A DNA stretch of 64,000 bases, from the NCBI GenBank assembly GCA_016081115.2, contig CM071930.1, positions 37,113,335 to 37,177,334 of the forward strand. Reading direction: 5' to 3'. Source of the DNA: Rehmannia glutinosa (lineage: Eukaryota > Streptophyta > Magnoliopsida > Lamiales > Orobanchaceae). Below the pieces are notes generated by a model. The model was not told the DNA's origin and made no database searches. It saw nothing but the letters and a program-made list of their open reading frames with translations. The position numbers were made by a program, and so were the translations under genes. Numbering within the stretch: the first letter of the stretch is position 1; each line of letters opens with the position of its first letter. Shown here one piece after another: positions 53,122 through 64,000 of this stretch.

Positions 53122-53435
53122 GTGTGAGCTAGCTTAACGCTATCCAAGGCCCTCAATAAAAACCATAGTGAGGTAATTTCACGCTATCCACGGTTTTAGG
53201 GGTTGCCCATAGTGAGGTAGCTTAACGATATCCGGGCCCCTCATTAAAATCCATAGTGAGGTAGCTTCACACTATCCAGGGTTTCTAGGGGTTGCCTATA
53301 GTGGGATAGCTTCTAGGGCTCCTCATTAAAACCCATAGTGAGGTAGCTTAACGATATCCAGGGCCCCTCATTAATGCCCCTAGTGAGGTAGCATTATGCA
53401 ATCTGGGGCTCCTCCATAAAGGCTCTCAAGGAGGA
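53122..53435 (+). repeat. Minisatellite of seven ~44-bp units in D
   Basis: Each unit starts GTGAGGTAGCTT or a variant and contains CTATCC or GATATCC. Two kinds alternate: one with GGGCCCCTCATTAAAA, the other with TTTTAGGGGTTGCCCATA. The higher-order period is therefore about 88 bp, decaying toward the right. Confidence 0.85.
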
Positions 53436-53719
53436 ATCGACACAACCCGAGGCCTTTGGGAATGCCCTTAGAGAAATAACACTCCATTATTCGGGGCCTC
53501 TTATCAAGTAAATTACTAAAATTCAGCATATAGACAAAGCGTTAAGGAAAAAGATCAAGCAATATCCGAATGCAACTTTCTCACCCCGAAGGTGAGAATA
53601 CTATTCTGAAAAACAAAGAAAGTAAACATGAGTGTAAGTGTTCAAAAGCATGCTCTAAATAAATGGGGCAAATTTGTACCACGCCTTAAACAAGTCAGAG
53701 GGAAAAATGTATAACAAAG
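53436..53719. other. Non-coding sequence between the minisatellite and the antisense ORF
   Basis: No ORF or repeat recognised. CTCAAGGAGGAATCG and GGGGCCTCTTATC look like decayed continuation of the minisatellite. It may be the 3' untranslated part of the antisense gene. Confidence 0.5.
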
Positions 53720-54420
53720 TCACTAGACTATGAGTAAAGCTCAAGACCCGGCGCCTCCATCAGCTGGATGGGCGTTTTCCTCAGTGGCATCATCCGGGAT
53801 ATCGTGCAAAACTCAAATCTCGCCATCCTCCTCATCGAAACGCCAGGTCAAGCAATGCAATGATCTCCCAGAAACATTCCGCTCTCAAGCAAGACCCTGG
53901 CTATGGCGGATCCTCGCACAAAGTAGGAGGAGGACTCATCCAAAATGTCATCACGGTAATCGGAGGAAGCCATGTCGGCCTCAATAGGAAAAGTCCGCTC
54001 CGAGGCAATCAATCGAACTCCACAAGGATATTTCAAGAACTCTCCCTTAGTGGACGCCTCTTGATCATATTGTGCTTTATAGCCTACACTTTTCTTCCCA
54101 AGGTCCTCCACTTGCTTCTTAATATCCTCAACTCCGTCTTCTTATGATGAACCCTCCTCCAACAACTTGCCCTTACGATGGGCAACAATAGTAGCATCGA
54201 TCAACTACAATAAAATGCAAAAACATAAGTGAACGGGGAAAGAAGCGAACATGCAAGGAGATAGAGGGAAAAGAGAAAAGAACATACCCTCTCCACATCT
54301 CCACAAGCGTAAGCCTCCAAATCCTCAAAGGATAGAGGCTTCAAATGAGTTTGGTCAACATCGATGATCACACTCTAATCTGCGAACCATACCACGGTAG
54401 GGTCGGAAAGATCCCAACAA
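53720..54420 (-). CDS. Antisense intron-containing ORF at the 3' side of D
   Basis: On the minus strand an exon ends FEDLEAYACGDVER at 54288. It is followed by GTATGT, an 83-bp intron (54205-54287) ending TTATTGTAG, and a second exon starting LIDATIVAHRKGKLLEE. The splice keeps the frame in phase 0. A TAA soon after interrupts it, and 53848-54111 continues with VEDLGKKSVGYKAQYDQE and YFVRGSAIARVLLESG. I do not recognise the protein. Tat/Ogre gypsy elements often carry an antisense ORF in this position, so it is probably an aORF. A captured host-gene fragment is the alternative. Confidence 0.5.
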
Positions 54421-54567
54421 GATTGTGTGTTGTCCGAACCAAAAATACCATGAACAAACAAGCATCAAGGGAACCAACTTGGAGGAGCTATCTCGAGGTC
54501 CCCACGGGGCCTCTTCCCACTGTGGGGAGCCGAGGCGGTCTCGATGAGGCATCCACCCCGGAGCAAT

Positions 54568-56127
54568 TGTAGGTCCAAGGGGTGTGAGTAAGGTTTAGAA
54601 AGGGGGTTGAATAAACCTTACCAACTTTTTGATTTTAGTCCTTTTAAAATATTACGAGTTAAATACACGCCTAAGTCCTTGAGGGACAACTAAGTTAGTT
54701 AACCAAATAGAGTTAGCCACTCAACAGACTCGATTGAGCCGTTGATAGAATAACTCAACCGTTAGTCTAAACCTTAACTTGGCTATGATGACATTTTCAA
54801 TGGAAGACTTAACACCCTTGAATTTGGTTTAAGTTTGTTTTAACACTTGGTTTTAGCACTTTGTTAATTATCAATCGATAGCAAACTATCGCAGATATAA
54901 AATGATATGCGTAAATTAAATGATGAAATGTAAATGACACAATAATTTTTATAGAGGTTCAAGATGGGGTAATTCTTCTACTCCTCTCTTCTCCAACTCC
55001 CCGGAGGAATCCACTAAGTATTGATCGAGTACAAAGTGGTTATCACCCGGATACAAGTCTTGATCACACAACTGACTTGATCCTTTGGGACTCACCGAGA
55101 TGCCTTGGTCACACACCTGGCTTCTCGTCCGACTCAGCCTTCTTCTTCACAGGGTGGTGCTTGCTACTTCAGCTTGACTCACTCGCTCAAGCTTCTTGGA
55201 TTTGATCACGAAGCCCTCCAATAACTTGAGACTGGTTCGACCTTGAACCTTTCTCGCAATCCTCCTTGGAATGTAGACCCTTTTGATTCTTCAAAAGTTT
55301 CCTCTTCAACAGCTTTGAAGTCGTCTTTCCTTCACACTTGGTGTTGGATCGATTTCCTTCGAAATTTAGGCTTGAGGATTAGCTTGAATGACTTGAGAAT
55401 ATTTTGCAGTGTTACTGATTCGAATAATATCTTAAATGTTCGTGGTTCGTAACCTTCTCTCAAAGTGATTCCTTAGCCTTTTATAGTGAACTTTAAATCG
55501 CACGTTGAAGAGATAGCCGATTTTCAAAAGTCACTTGTATTCGTTGGCTTGTCTTGTTGCAGTCCTTGATGTTGACATTTCCTCGTATTAAATGTCTTGC
55601 AGCTTTCCAGGTTCTGACACAAGGTGTGCTTCCCATTGGTTTATTCCTTTTGCACGCTTCTGGGACCGAGCACTTTAAGACATGGCAAGCATGGAAGTAT
55701 TACTTGTTTAGGTAATATTCTTGACTTTTGTGCAAAGATTCTTTTCATTGCTTGTCTTGACTTGACTACGCTTCTCTAACTTCCCTGTGTGACTTCGAGT
55801 GAGCTCCGGTCAATGGATGACTCATCTGTCACTTCAACTTGAGACTGGCTTGAGTTGACTTGATTGACACTACACACGGCTGTATCCCTGTTGATACTCC
55901 TTCAGTCGAGTTCTTGTCTTCTCCTCCTTGCCACACTCAGTTGTTTCACAGCGAAGTTTTCATTTCAGTCTTCAGTTGACTTCTTGTATTTCTAGGCATA
56001 GCTGACTTGACTCAGCTCGTACAGTCCTATCTATTACAATGCAAATTATAAGAAAAATGGGGTGCCAACTTTCTAGTCTAAGTTTTACATGGCATTAATC
56101 AAAATCTAAACAATAAATTTCCCAACA
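54568..56127 (-). repeat. 3' LTR of F2
   Basis: 1560 bp, TGTAGGTCCAAGG to CCCAACA on the plus strand. It matches the F1 LTRs with moderate divergence and lies in inverted orientation to the F3 LTR at 60797-62344. Confidence 0.9.
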
Positions 56128-56362
56128 ATTTCCCCCTTTTTGATGATGCCAAAACTTAAAACATACATACAAAATGTAAATAGCAAAGATACATACAGAC
56201 AATGTAGAAACAGAGAATGTATGCGTAGAATCGATCTTTTTATTGATCATAACATTCTTGTCCTTTACCCAGCTGTTTACAAAGTGTATCAGAGCAACAT
56301 GGCATTCTATATCTACGCAAGAATATAGAAATTGCATAACTTTTAGTCATCGTATAGAAGAA

Positions 56363-59300
56363 CTACATACATATGTATTTACAATAGTAAAATACATGAA
56401 GGGGTGGACAACAACACTTCATCGCTTCGCCGCCTCCTTCTTTTTCTTCTTCACTCGCTGCCCCTCTCGCTTCTCTTTCTCTTCTTTTCATTTTCACCGC
56501 TTTCTTTTTCTCGTAGGCTCTTCTAGCAGCCTTCTGTCTTTTCTCTTCCTTTCTTGTCTTCGTTGACTCTCTTTGGTGATCTTGTCTCTTATTTTCTTCT
56601 TCAATCCTTTTGACATAGTCGGCGTTTTTCCTCGCCACTTCAAGATTTGCTATGGCATCAATCCACCAATAGATCCCTCCTTTCTTCCCCGGATCTATGT
56701 ATTCAATGTTTTTTGGGCAGAGGTCCTGGGTCAAAACCTCTTTCCATCCAGCTTTCTTCCTCTTCTTCCCTCTTCTTCCTCTTCCTCTCGGGCGTGTATT
56801 GCATCGAGCCTTCTTCTTTTCTAGCAGAGTGACCAGCAGAGTGATCGCTAGTAGTTTGTCGCTCCGTCGCCTTCTTCACACGCTTGAGGCCTTTTTCCCA
56901 ATACAAGTCCTGTGCTTGGGCCATGGACATGCCTTCAAATATCCTTCGATTCGAGCGTTTTGAATTCATCAACTAATCTAGGCTCATTTCCGACGTCTGA
57001 AATGGCATCAGTGTCTCTTCCTGCCGGAATGCCTCCGTATTGTTTCAGTATATCCATCACACGGGCATCCATTTTTCCTTCAACCTCCTTCACCCCTGCT
57101 TCAACTATTTTCGTCTTCTCAGACATGGGTACGGCAGAGTGTTGGAGCGGCAGAGTCACTGGAAGTTTGCTGATGATGTCAGCTGTGACGAGGCCTTGTT
57201 GAGGGGTTTCAGCAAACATTAGGGTCATGTCTTTTGATCCTTCCCCCTCAACTACTTTTCCATTCTCCTTCTTCTTCTCAACAATCAGATCTTTCTTCTC
57301 TGCGATACCGCTTCCTTTTCCTTCTCACTAACCGTCCCTTAAGCAACTTCTCGTATTCCTCTTCCCCTTTTGGCATCATCAAAGGAGAGAGGAACCCGGG
57401 AACATACCAAGCAAAGTATGAAGTCTAAAGCGGTTGATAGTTGAGTTGTGTTTGGAGTCTGTTGTGGAGTATGCAGAATTCGACTCGAGCGGTGGCTTTG
57501 GACTTTGCCGCCACCGTTTCATTTCAACCATAAGAAGACTCGAATTTGTTATTCATGTTTTCCTCTTTGTAAGGTTCTTTCCGTGAAATTCTCGCAGCTA
57601 GCTCCATTTCAAGTGTTGTGGGAGGCATGCATTCTGTCAATGTTTTCTTGCATCCTCTCTTCATATCAAGATTATCAGCGCTCCGATCAACATTTTATTG
57701 TACAATGCTTTGAAATAGCTTACCTGTTTCTAAACGATTGACGCTTGGTACCATTCTCGATTCTCACCACTATTCTACATAGATATCGGCCGTAGAAGAT
57801 TGGCATCTCTCGTTATCCACCGCATATCCATGGTGGCCTGGTGCTTTTCTATCTTATCAATCTCTCGCAAAGATTGTCTTGAAGACCTCTCAAACCTCAC
57901 CTGTCACCTCTATCTCGGCCGACGCCAAGCAAAGATCAAAATCAAAGTCCGCTGGATGATGGTATCGTGGGAATGAGTGGATCAGGTTTGACGTTGAAGC
58001 GTCTCTCGCTCGAAGCTGCTTTCTTCATCAAGTTCGCATAACTCGATTGAGAAAGGAAAAGTCTCTTCAAATGCATCATCACGGACATATGGTATAGCTT
58101 TCCAGCTTACTCGTGTTTGTGATGTGCCCGGTTGAGTTGATTCTCGCGGCAGCCTACGGGAGCCTCGCGCAGATGATTGTGTTTCAACTGGGGCCTTTGG
58201 TGGTATTGACCCATTTGGCCGAGCTCACTGTCTTAACGAAACCTTCTTCGGTCTCACCGGTTTATCCTTTTGAGTTCGATCGTTCTCTCGGCCTTATCGT
58301 AGCGCCATCGGAAGATGATGAGACTTGAAGGGGTGGCTCATCATCAAAATTAAATGTTTGACGAGTAGCCTTGAGGTCCGGCTTGCTCGTACTAGGTTGA
58401 ACATCCTCAGCTGAGTCTCTTAGATTTGGCAGGAGGGGAGGACTCGCCTTCATCTTCACCTTCAGATCACAGAAAAGTTATGTCAGGGTTGTCTTGGGAA
58501 TCATGAAGGGCACTTATCTCCTTCTCGTAATCATCAATGTGGACAGGAGGGATGTTCTGTGTTTCTCGCTCTTTACTCGGGAAGTCTCAACCTCCCGTAG
58601 GCCTTCATTACCTCCCCGCAGCCTCAATCGCAGCAAAGAAGGCTTTTGACATTTCCTTCGGCTGCACTCAATTGTATTAGGTCTTCTATGGTGGCATCCA
58701 CCGAGTCTCAACTCCGTGGATTGCACTTTCATTGCCCGCAGTGTTAACTCCCTGGGCAAAACCATCATGTACCTTGATCGCATCGCCAGCTGGCCATCAT
58801 AGCAGAGTAGTTGGCACTTCACCGGAGACAAACTCAATTGTCCGAGCTTCTTCATGACAACTTGATGTGTTTCTTTGTCTTGTTCCTTCTCCTTCTCCAC
58901 TTCGCCTCCTAGATTCAGGGGTGGAGTCATCTCAAAGATTCGCCGACCTACCTAGCTGCAGTGGAGTGAGTTTCTCCCCCACCGGCTCACCACCGAGTGA
59001 CTTGTTTTGGGGTCACTCTGCTCCAGACTCCCGGCTGTGTCCTTTGAGTGTTCAGTCATGGGGGCAGGTGGTAAGACACCTTCAACAGGAGTTGGCTCGA
59101 CTTGGGTCCCCAAATACCTAGTTTCATCGCCAATTCCCCTAGATCCATCCTCTGAGTGAGCTGGGGAAGTGGTTGCAGCAATGACAGTGGCAATCTGCTG
59201 TACCACTCCCAATGGATCAATTTCCAGCTGAGATTTGGAAGACTCTCCAGGTCCTTCCATCAGCTGTTGCTCATGCATTATCCTGGATTCCCGCATGGCT

Positions 59301-60796
59301 TGCTGCATTTCCAACTCCTCAGTAGCAGCAGTTGGGTCCAAGTCCTCATCACTTTCTGAGAGTATGTCAAGATGAGGATGAGTATGATCAGTGGTTCCAC
59401 TGAGAGGACAAATGTGGGCCTTCTCACGAGCTTCAGCATCCTCTGCCAATCTCTCCTTCTCCTTTTCTTTGAAGATCTGCAAGATATCTAGCAGCTTCTT
59501 CTTCATCCAAGCACTGACCATCGTGGTCAACCCGAGGAAATTCATTAGTTCTTTCTCTTCTTCAATGAATTCAGGTCTCTCGAACTGTTCCCTTGAGCGA
59601 CTCAGCTTCCATTTCCTCCATTCTCGCAGACCATTTTGGATGTCTGGATATGGTGGAGACAGCATAATCACATCATCGTCATCATCTTCTTGATGACCTT
59701 CTTTCTCAGAATGGAGGGTAGCGAGCTTGCCGCTTCTTCACCTCAGCCGTCTGTCGCAGTGGAGATGCAGCCTGTCGACAGAGATTCACTCTCTCGGCTT
59801 CTTGTTCTCGCTTGTTCTGTCCCACAACTGGTCTTCGACTTGCCTCTCGTTGATCGGCCTCGAGACTTGGCGGTTTCATCAAGCACTCGAGATCGCACTT
59901 CTTCTTCAATAGCCTCAGAGATCTTTTTCCATCCGAGTGGCAGACTCACTGCCTTCTCAAGCTCGACGCCGGTAAGTCTTCTCCTTTTCTTAGTTTTCAC
60001 CAGAGGTATGTCCTGGTTCTACTTCCTCCGGTTCCTCGAAGGTAAAGGCCTTTGGAATCGCCTTAGAGGCACTGCCTTTTTCTCACCTTGCAGCCCTCTC
60101 TTCTTTCTTCATTCCCGGAGAAGGTATTAAGGATTCCTTCTCCACTACTACGCAGCAGGGCAGGTGCGTTTTTCTTCTTTGTTGCAGTGGGCAACAACCT
60201 TCTTCCACCAAGTGCGTGGGCAACTTTCTTCTTTGGAGGGGAGGCAACAGATGTTTCTGGGTCACCGATTCCCCTCACCGTGTCCGCCCGCTTGGCGTAA
60301 GCTCTCTTTTGGGCTCCAGCACAGTTGGCCCGAAACATCTTCTTGTTAACATGGAATGATTTTCCATGTCGGGGGGAACACCCTTCACCTCCATCAACTG
60401 CAAACTACAAGGTCATAGCCCAAAGATCCTCCGAATGACCCATCGCCCTGAAGGACTTATTTCCAACATTCTCGCGCAGAGTTTGTTGTACACGAGTTCC
60501 GCCCCAGCTTGAACTTCTTCTCCTCCATGATCCGGCCGTGATGACCAGCTTTGTTTTTGGACGGTGATTGAAGCTTCCAAACTTCATATCCACACATTTC
60601 GCGACGATATCCATCAACTTGTGATAATCGCCCTTCAAAAGCAGCCTTCTTATCACTGTGGTAAACCACCTTCGCAAAGACATTCGTGTCCGCCACTTCC
60701 TTCCATGCAGCAGCCAAGTTGACATCGGCCTCAACTATCTCCAAGACTCCTTCCGATGGCAAAGAAACAATGCCCGCTAGATCTTCACCGTGATTG
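56363..60796 (-). pseudogene. Accessory gene of F2 (5' part displaced by F3)
   Basis: The reading order (minus) begins at the F3 junction with VLEIVEADVNLAAAWKEVADTNVFAKVV (60650-60740), then KLMDIVAKCVDMKFGSF, which corresponds to 31700-31900 of F1. A Lys/Arg/Pro-rich middle, an acidic region (EELEMQQAMRESRIMHEQQ, 58952-59671, 239 codons open) and Glu/Lys-rich coiled-coil stretches follow. The C-terminus at 56363-56734 has ANLEVARKNADYVKRIEEENKR. F1 and F2 keep the same domain order despite different breaks, which supports a real, once-functional protein. Confidence 0.65.
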
Positions 60797-62344
60797 TGTT
60801 GGGAAATTAATTTTTAGATTTAGATAAATGCCATGTAAAACTTAGAATAGAAAGTTGGCACCCCATTTTTGTTGTAAATTGCATTGTAATAGATAGTAAT
60901 GTTGGTCGAAATGAGTTAAGTTAGCTATACCCGAACATGCAAGAAGTCAACCGGAGACTAAAGGAAGACTACTGTGAGGCACTGAGTGTGGCAAAGAAGA
61001 GAAGACAGAACTCGACTGAAGGTGCAGCTGAGATGCAATTGAGTGAAGTGTCAGTCAAGTCAACTCAAGATAGCCAAGTCTCAAGTTGAAGTGATAGATG
61101 AGTTATCCAATGATTGAAAGTCGACTCAAGTCACTTGGGGAAGTCAAGGAAATGCAATCAAGTCGAGATAATCGAAAGAGATCCGTTGCGAGAAGTCAAG
61201 AAAATTACTTAAACAAGTAATACTTCCATACTGTCTTTCTTAAAGTGCTCACCCCTTAAGCGTGCAAAAGGAATGAACCAATGGGAAGCTCGCACCGTGT
61301 CGAACTCAAAAGTCAAGACTCATTCATACGAGGAAATGTCAATTCCAAGAACTACAACAAGACAAGCGACACAAGTGTCTTTTAAAAATGAACCTATCTC
61401 TAAAACGGGCAAATTTTCAAAAGAACACTATAAAAGGTCGAGAATCTATTTGAGAAAAGGTTAACCTTGTTACCTGGAACTTTCAAGCTACTATTCAAAC
61501 TATAACCTACTCAAGTCATACAAGTTCAATCCTCAAGCCTACATTACGGGGAAATCAATCCAACACTCACCGTGAAGGAAAGACGACTTCAATCAGTTGA
61601 AGAGGAAACATATGAAGAATCAAGGGGTCTACATTCCACAAAGGATTGTAGAAAGGTTCAAGGTCGAACCAGCCTCAAGTTTTTGGAGGGCTTCGTGATC
61701 AAATCCAAGAAGCTTGAGCAAGTGGTCAGTAGTTGCAAGGCAAACCGCCCGTGAAGAAGCCGAGTCGCACGAGAAGCCACTGTGGTGACCAAGGCATCTC
61801 CAGATCGAGTCCCAAAGGATCAAGTCCGTGGTGTGATCAAGACTTGATCCGGATCGATAACCACTTTGTACATTGATCAATACTTAGTGGATTCCTCCAG
61901 GAGTTGGAGAAGAGAGGAGTAGAAGAATTACCCCATCTTCGAACCTCTATAAAAATTTATTGTGTCATTTACATTTCAAAGACTTTAATTATCGTGATAT
62001 TATTTTGATATTTGCTGATAAATTTGCTATCCAATTGATAATCAACAAAGTGCTAAAACCAAGTATTTAAATAAACTTAATCCAAATTCAAGGGTGTTAA
62101 GTCTTCAAAAAACATATCACAGTCAAGTTAAGTTTTAGTCAAAACAAAGGTTGAGTTATTCTATCAACATTTAGTTAGAGTTGAGTGGCTGACTGGCTAA
62201 CTCACGATTAACTAACTTAGTTGTCCATCAAGGACTTAGCCGTGAAGTATTAACTCGAGCATTTTACAAGGACTAAATCGAAAAGTTGGTAAGGTTTATT
62301 CAACCCCCTTCTAAACCTTACACTCACACCCCTTGGGACCTACA
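60797..62344 (+). repeat. 5' LTR of F3
   Basis: 1548 bp, TGTTGGGAAATT to GGGACCTACA. The TATA box TATAAAAG is at 61429-61436. Many of its differences from the F1 and F2 LTRs are short gaps. Confidence 0.9.
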
Positions 62345-62346
62345 AG

Positions 62347-62358
62347 TGGTATCGAGTG
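62347..62358 (+). promoter_or_regulatory. Primer binding site of F3 (tRNA-iMet)
   Basis: TGGTATCGAGTG starts two bases after the LTR end. Confidence 0.8.
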
Positions 62359-62469
62359 GATGGTTCATTGAGCCTTCCGTGACCGGTTACTAAACTAGAT
62401 CTCCAATCCCTCAAAGCTTGCTTTAGCACTTGATCTTTCAAAACTCTTTATTCAAAGAAAGTTATTATC

Positions 62470-64000
62470 ATGGAAGCAAATTTGACATGCATCCCTATGT
62501 TCACAATTGAGGAATTTGATGATTGAAAATTCGTGATGTGTGCTCATCTATCAAAGATTACATGATGAAATGTGGATAGTAATAGAAGATGGGCCACTCC
62601 AAATTTTAAAAGTAAACACACTGCAAAGGAGAGGGTCAATTGAAGAAGAAGAGGATGTTGTTTCCTGCACACCTATGGTTGAAAACCAAGAGTCGAATTA
62701 ACAAATGATGACAGAAAAAGATATAACTTGGACAACGTGGCCAAGGACATTCTTTACAAAACTCGGACAAAGCCATGTTCAACAAAGTCAAATGTGCAAG
62801 ATCGCAAAAGAAATCGGGATAAGCTAACCCCGATTTGTGAAGGCCCGAGCAAATCAAGGAAAATAAACTATCTGTTTTGATGTACGTAAATTTGAAAATT
62901 TTAAGATGCTTGCAGGAGAAACCTGGATCAACCGGATGCTCGGTTCACGTAAATTACCAATGAGCTATCTACACTTGGAAAAGAATATACATGTATGAAA
63001 TGTGTATGAAGATTCTAAGAAGTCTCCCACCTGAGTGGGAAATGAAAGTCATGGCCCGAAACACTCCATGGACCTATAAAAACATCCAACCATGAGCTAT
63101 TCTCGATCTCAAAGCCTACAAATTTGAGCCGAGACGAAAAGACCTAGAGGAGATGGGGCTTGTGCCCAAAACAAATGCTTCTAATAGTTAAGGATGGTAA
63201 AAAGAGCCGAGGTCAAGGAAGTCATTGACCAAGAGGAGATTGCCCCGATGGTTAAAAGATTTAACAAATTCTTCAACAAGAATTACAAAAGAGGCAAAGG
63301 TGAATCCTCCGTAAGACACTCAGCCTCCCTCCAAGTCAGGGAAGATAGGCCACCCAAAAGAACAGAGCATCAAAAGGTTGAGTATCAAAGAGGTTGAGTA
63401 TCAAAGAGCTGACAATCCAAAGATGGAAAGAATCGATCAAAAGGTTGAAAATTTATGCTGAACGCAGTAACCTGGTCACTATGCTATTGATTGCCCATAT
63501 CCCGTAGTCAAAAATACAGAATGAAGAGGAAAGAAAAGTCTTCGAGAAAGAAGACAAGAGAAGAAAAAGGCAATGTTAGCTGCTGCAGAGATCCGAGACA
63601 GTCAAGTCAAAAGACAGAGATTCGGAAAGTAGTGAAGTCGACTACTCAAGTGACTCAAGAAGAAGCCTTGATCCGTCTAATGGCCAAAGAACAAGACCAT
63701 CCGACCAAGAAGATGAGGTACACTATAACTCATCACACTCGGATTCTAGTGATAGTGATTGTGACACACACACTTCATCACCCACTAATCTTTATGATTC
63801 ATTAGGCAAAATGATGAAAGACTTTGAACACATTAAATCCTCACACACACTACTAAATGAGGAAATAGCCTACTCAAAAGCCAAAACTCACAAACCGACT
63901 AAGGAGCCGAGTACTCTAAGTCACATAGCCGATAAGAATAAAAGTTTAAAGGTCTAAAATGCTAAGCTAATAGCAGAGATAGTCGCACGTTAAAAGAGGA
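62470..64000 (+). pseudogene. Gag of F3 (stop at codon 19, 3' end off-window)
   Basis: The ATG at 62470 gives EANLTCIPMFTIEEFDD. Codon 19 (62524-62526) is TGA where F1 has TGG, a Trp-to-stop change. Later pieces match F1 gag: SLPPEWEMKVMA-like (about 63024), MVKRFNKFFNKNYKRGKGESS (63194-63397), a knuckle ending PGHYAIDCPYP (about 63452-63500) and EEALIRLMAKEQD (63657-63695), then a Lys/Ser-rich tail. Broken in several frames. Confidence 0.8.

Larger units (their letters stand above)
40397..54567 (+). mobile_element. Gypsy element D (Tat/Ogre-like), interrupted by copia E
   Basis: A plus-strand element with a 5' LTR, a TGGCGCCATCTGTGG primer site, a Tat-type gag (40991-42415), then E (42588-53121). 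After E come a tandem-repeat zone (53122-53435) and an antisense intron-containing ORF (53720-54420). No protease, RT or integrase is seen. The assignment of 53122-54567 to D rests on the Tat habit of having 3' tandem repeats and antisense ORFs, and is an inference. Confidence 0.55.
54568..60796 (-). mobile_element. Copia element F2, 3' part
   Basis: Same family as F1. It shows a 3' LTR (54568-56127), a PPT (56128-56145) and the 3' part of the accessory gene, until F3 interrupts it at 60796/60797. The rest lies beyond the right edge. The left flank GCAAT is the presumed target copy. Confidence 0.88.
60797..64000 (+). mobile_element. Copia element F3, 5' part (continues off the right edge)
   Basis: Plus-strand member of the F family: 5' LTR 60797-62344, PBS 62347, gag from 62470. 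It is inserted into the accessory gene of F2 in opposite orientation. The left target copy is probably GATTG (60792-60796). Confidence 0.9.

Overview
The window is plant nuclear DNA made almost entirely of transposable elements. I found no host gene, rRNA or tRNA gene. The evidence for a plant is the set of families: Ty1/copia elements with UBN2-type gag, a Ty3/gypsy chromovirus-type element, a Tat/Ogre-like gypsy element, copia elements carrying an accessory (env-like) gene, and hAT elements. The primer sites resemble the 3' end of initiator-Met tRNA. Nothing identifies the species. I use letters for the elements.

Left block (1-20223): copia C (minus strand, 5' LTR 3992-5225, runs off the left edge) sits inside the 5' LTR of copia A (plus strand, 5226-20223). 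A's integrase gene is split by a non-autonomous hAT (hAT1, 7843-16598). That hAT is split in turn by copia B (8099-15914), which has 1.5-kb LTRs and an ACATT target duplication. A itself lies inside gypsy element G.

Middle block (20224-40378): G is read on the minus strand as INT, RNase H, RT, PR, gag, leader ORF, PBS and 5' LTR. Its 5' LTR is split by the 12.9-kb copia F1 (25950-38812, minus) and again by a small hAT (hAT2, 39623-40299). F1 has gag, PR, INT and a truncated RT. It also has a long accessory reading frame with its own promoter-like leader.

Right block (about 40397-64000): D is a plus-strand Tat-like gypsy element with an LTR, gag, a tandem-repeat zone and an antisense intron-containing ORF. 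It is interrupted by copia E (42588-53121), which has gag, PR, INT, RT, RNase H and an env-like gene behind its own TATA box and CT-rich leader. D is followed by F2 (minus), and F2's accessory gene is interrupted by F3 (plus), a member of the same family in opposite orientation.

Most coding regions are broken by stops and frameshifts. Several catalytic residues are lost: YVDD to YVND in A, the IDD motif to IDG in G, and the DSG protease motif altered in C and G. The LTR pairs differ largely by 1-4 base indels, so some frameshifts could be consensus errors.

The two most unusual signals are RNA-level. Just downstream of A's 5' LTR there is no tRNA-type primer site, but there is a 14-nt stretch perfectly complementary to A's own LTR, which suggests self-priming. 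The R regions of C and B hold an array of 4-7 hairpins with an invariant GTGGT loop and covarying stems.
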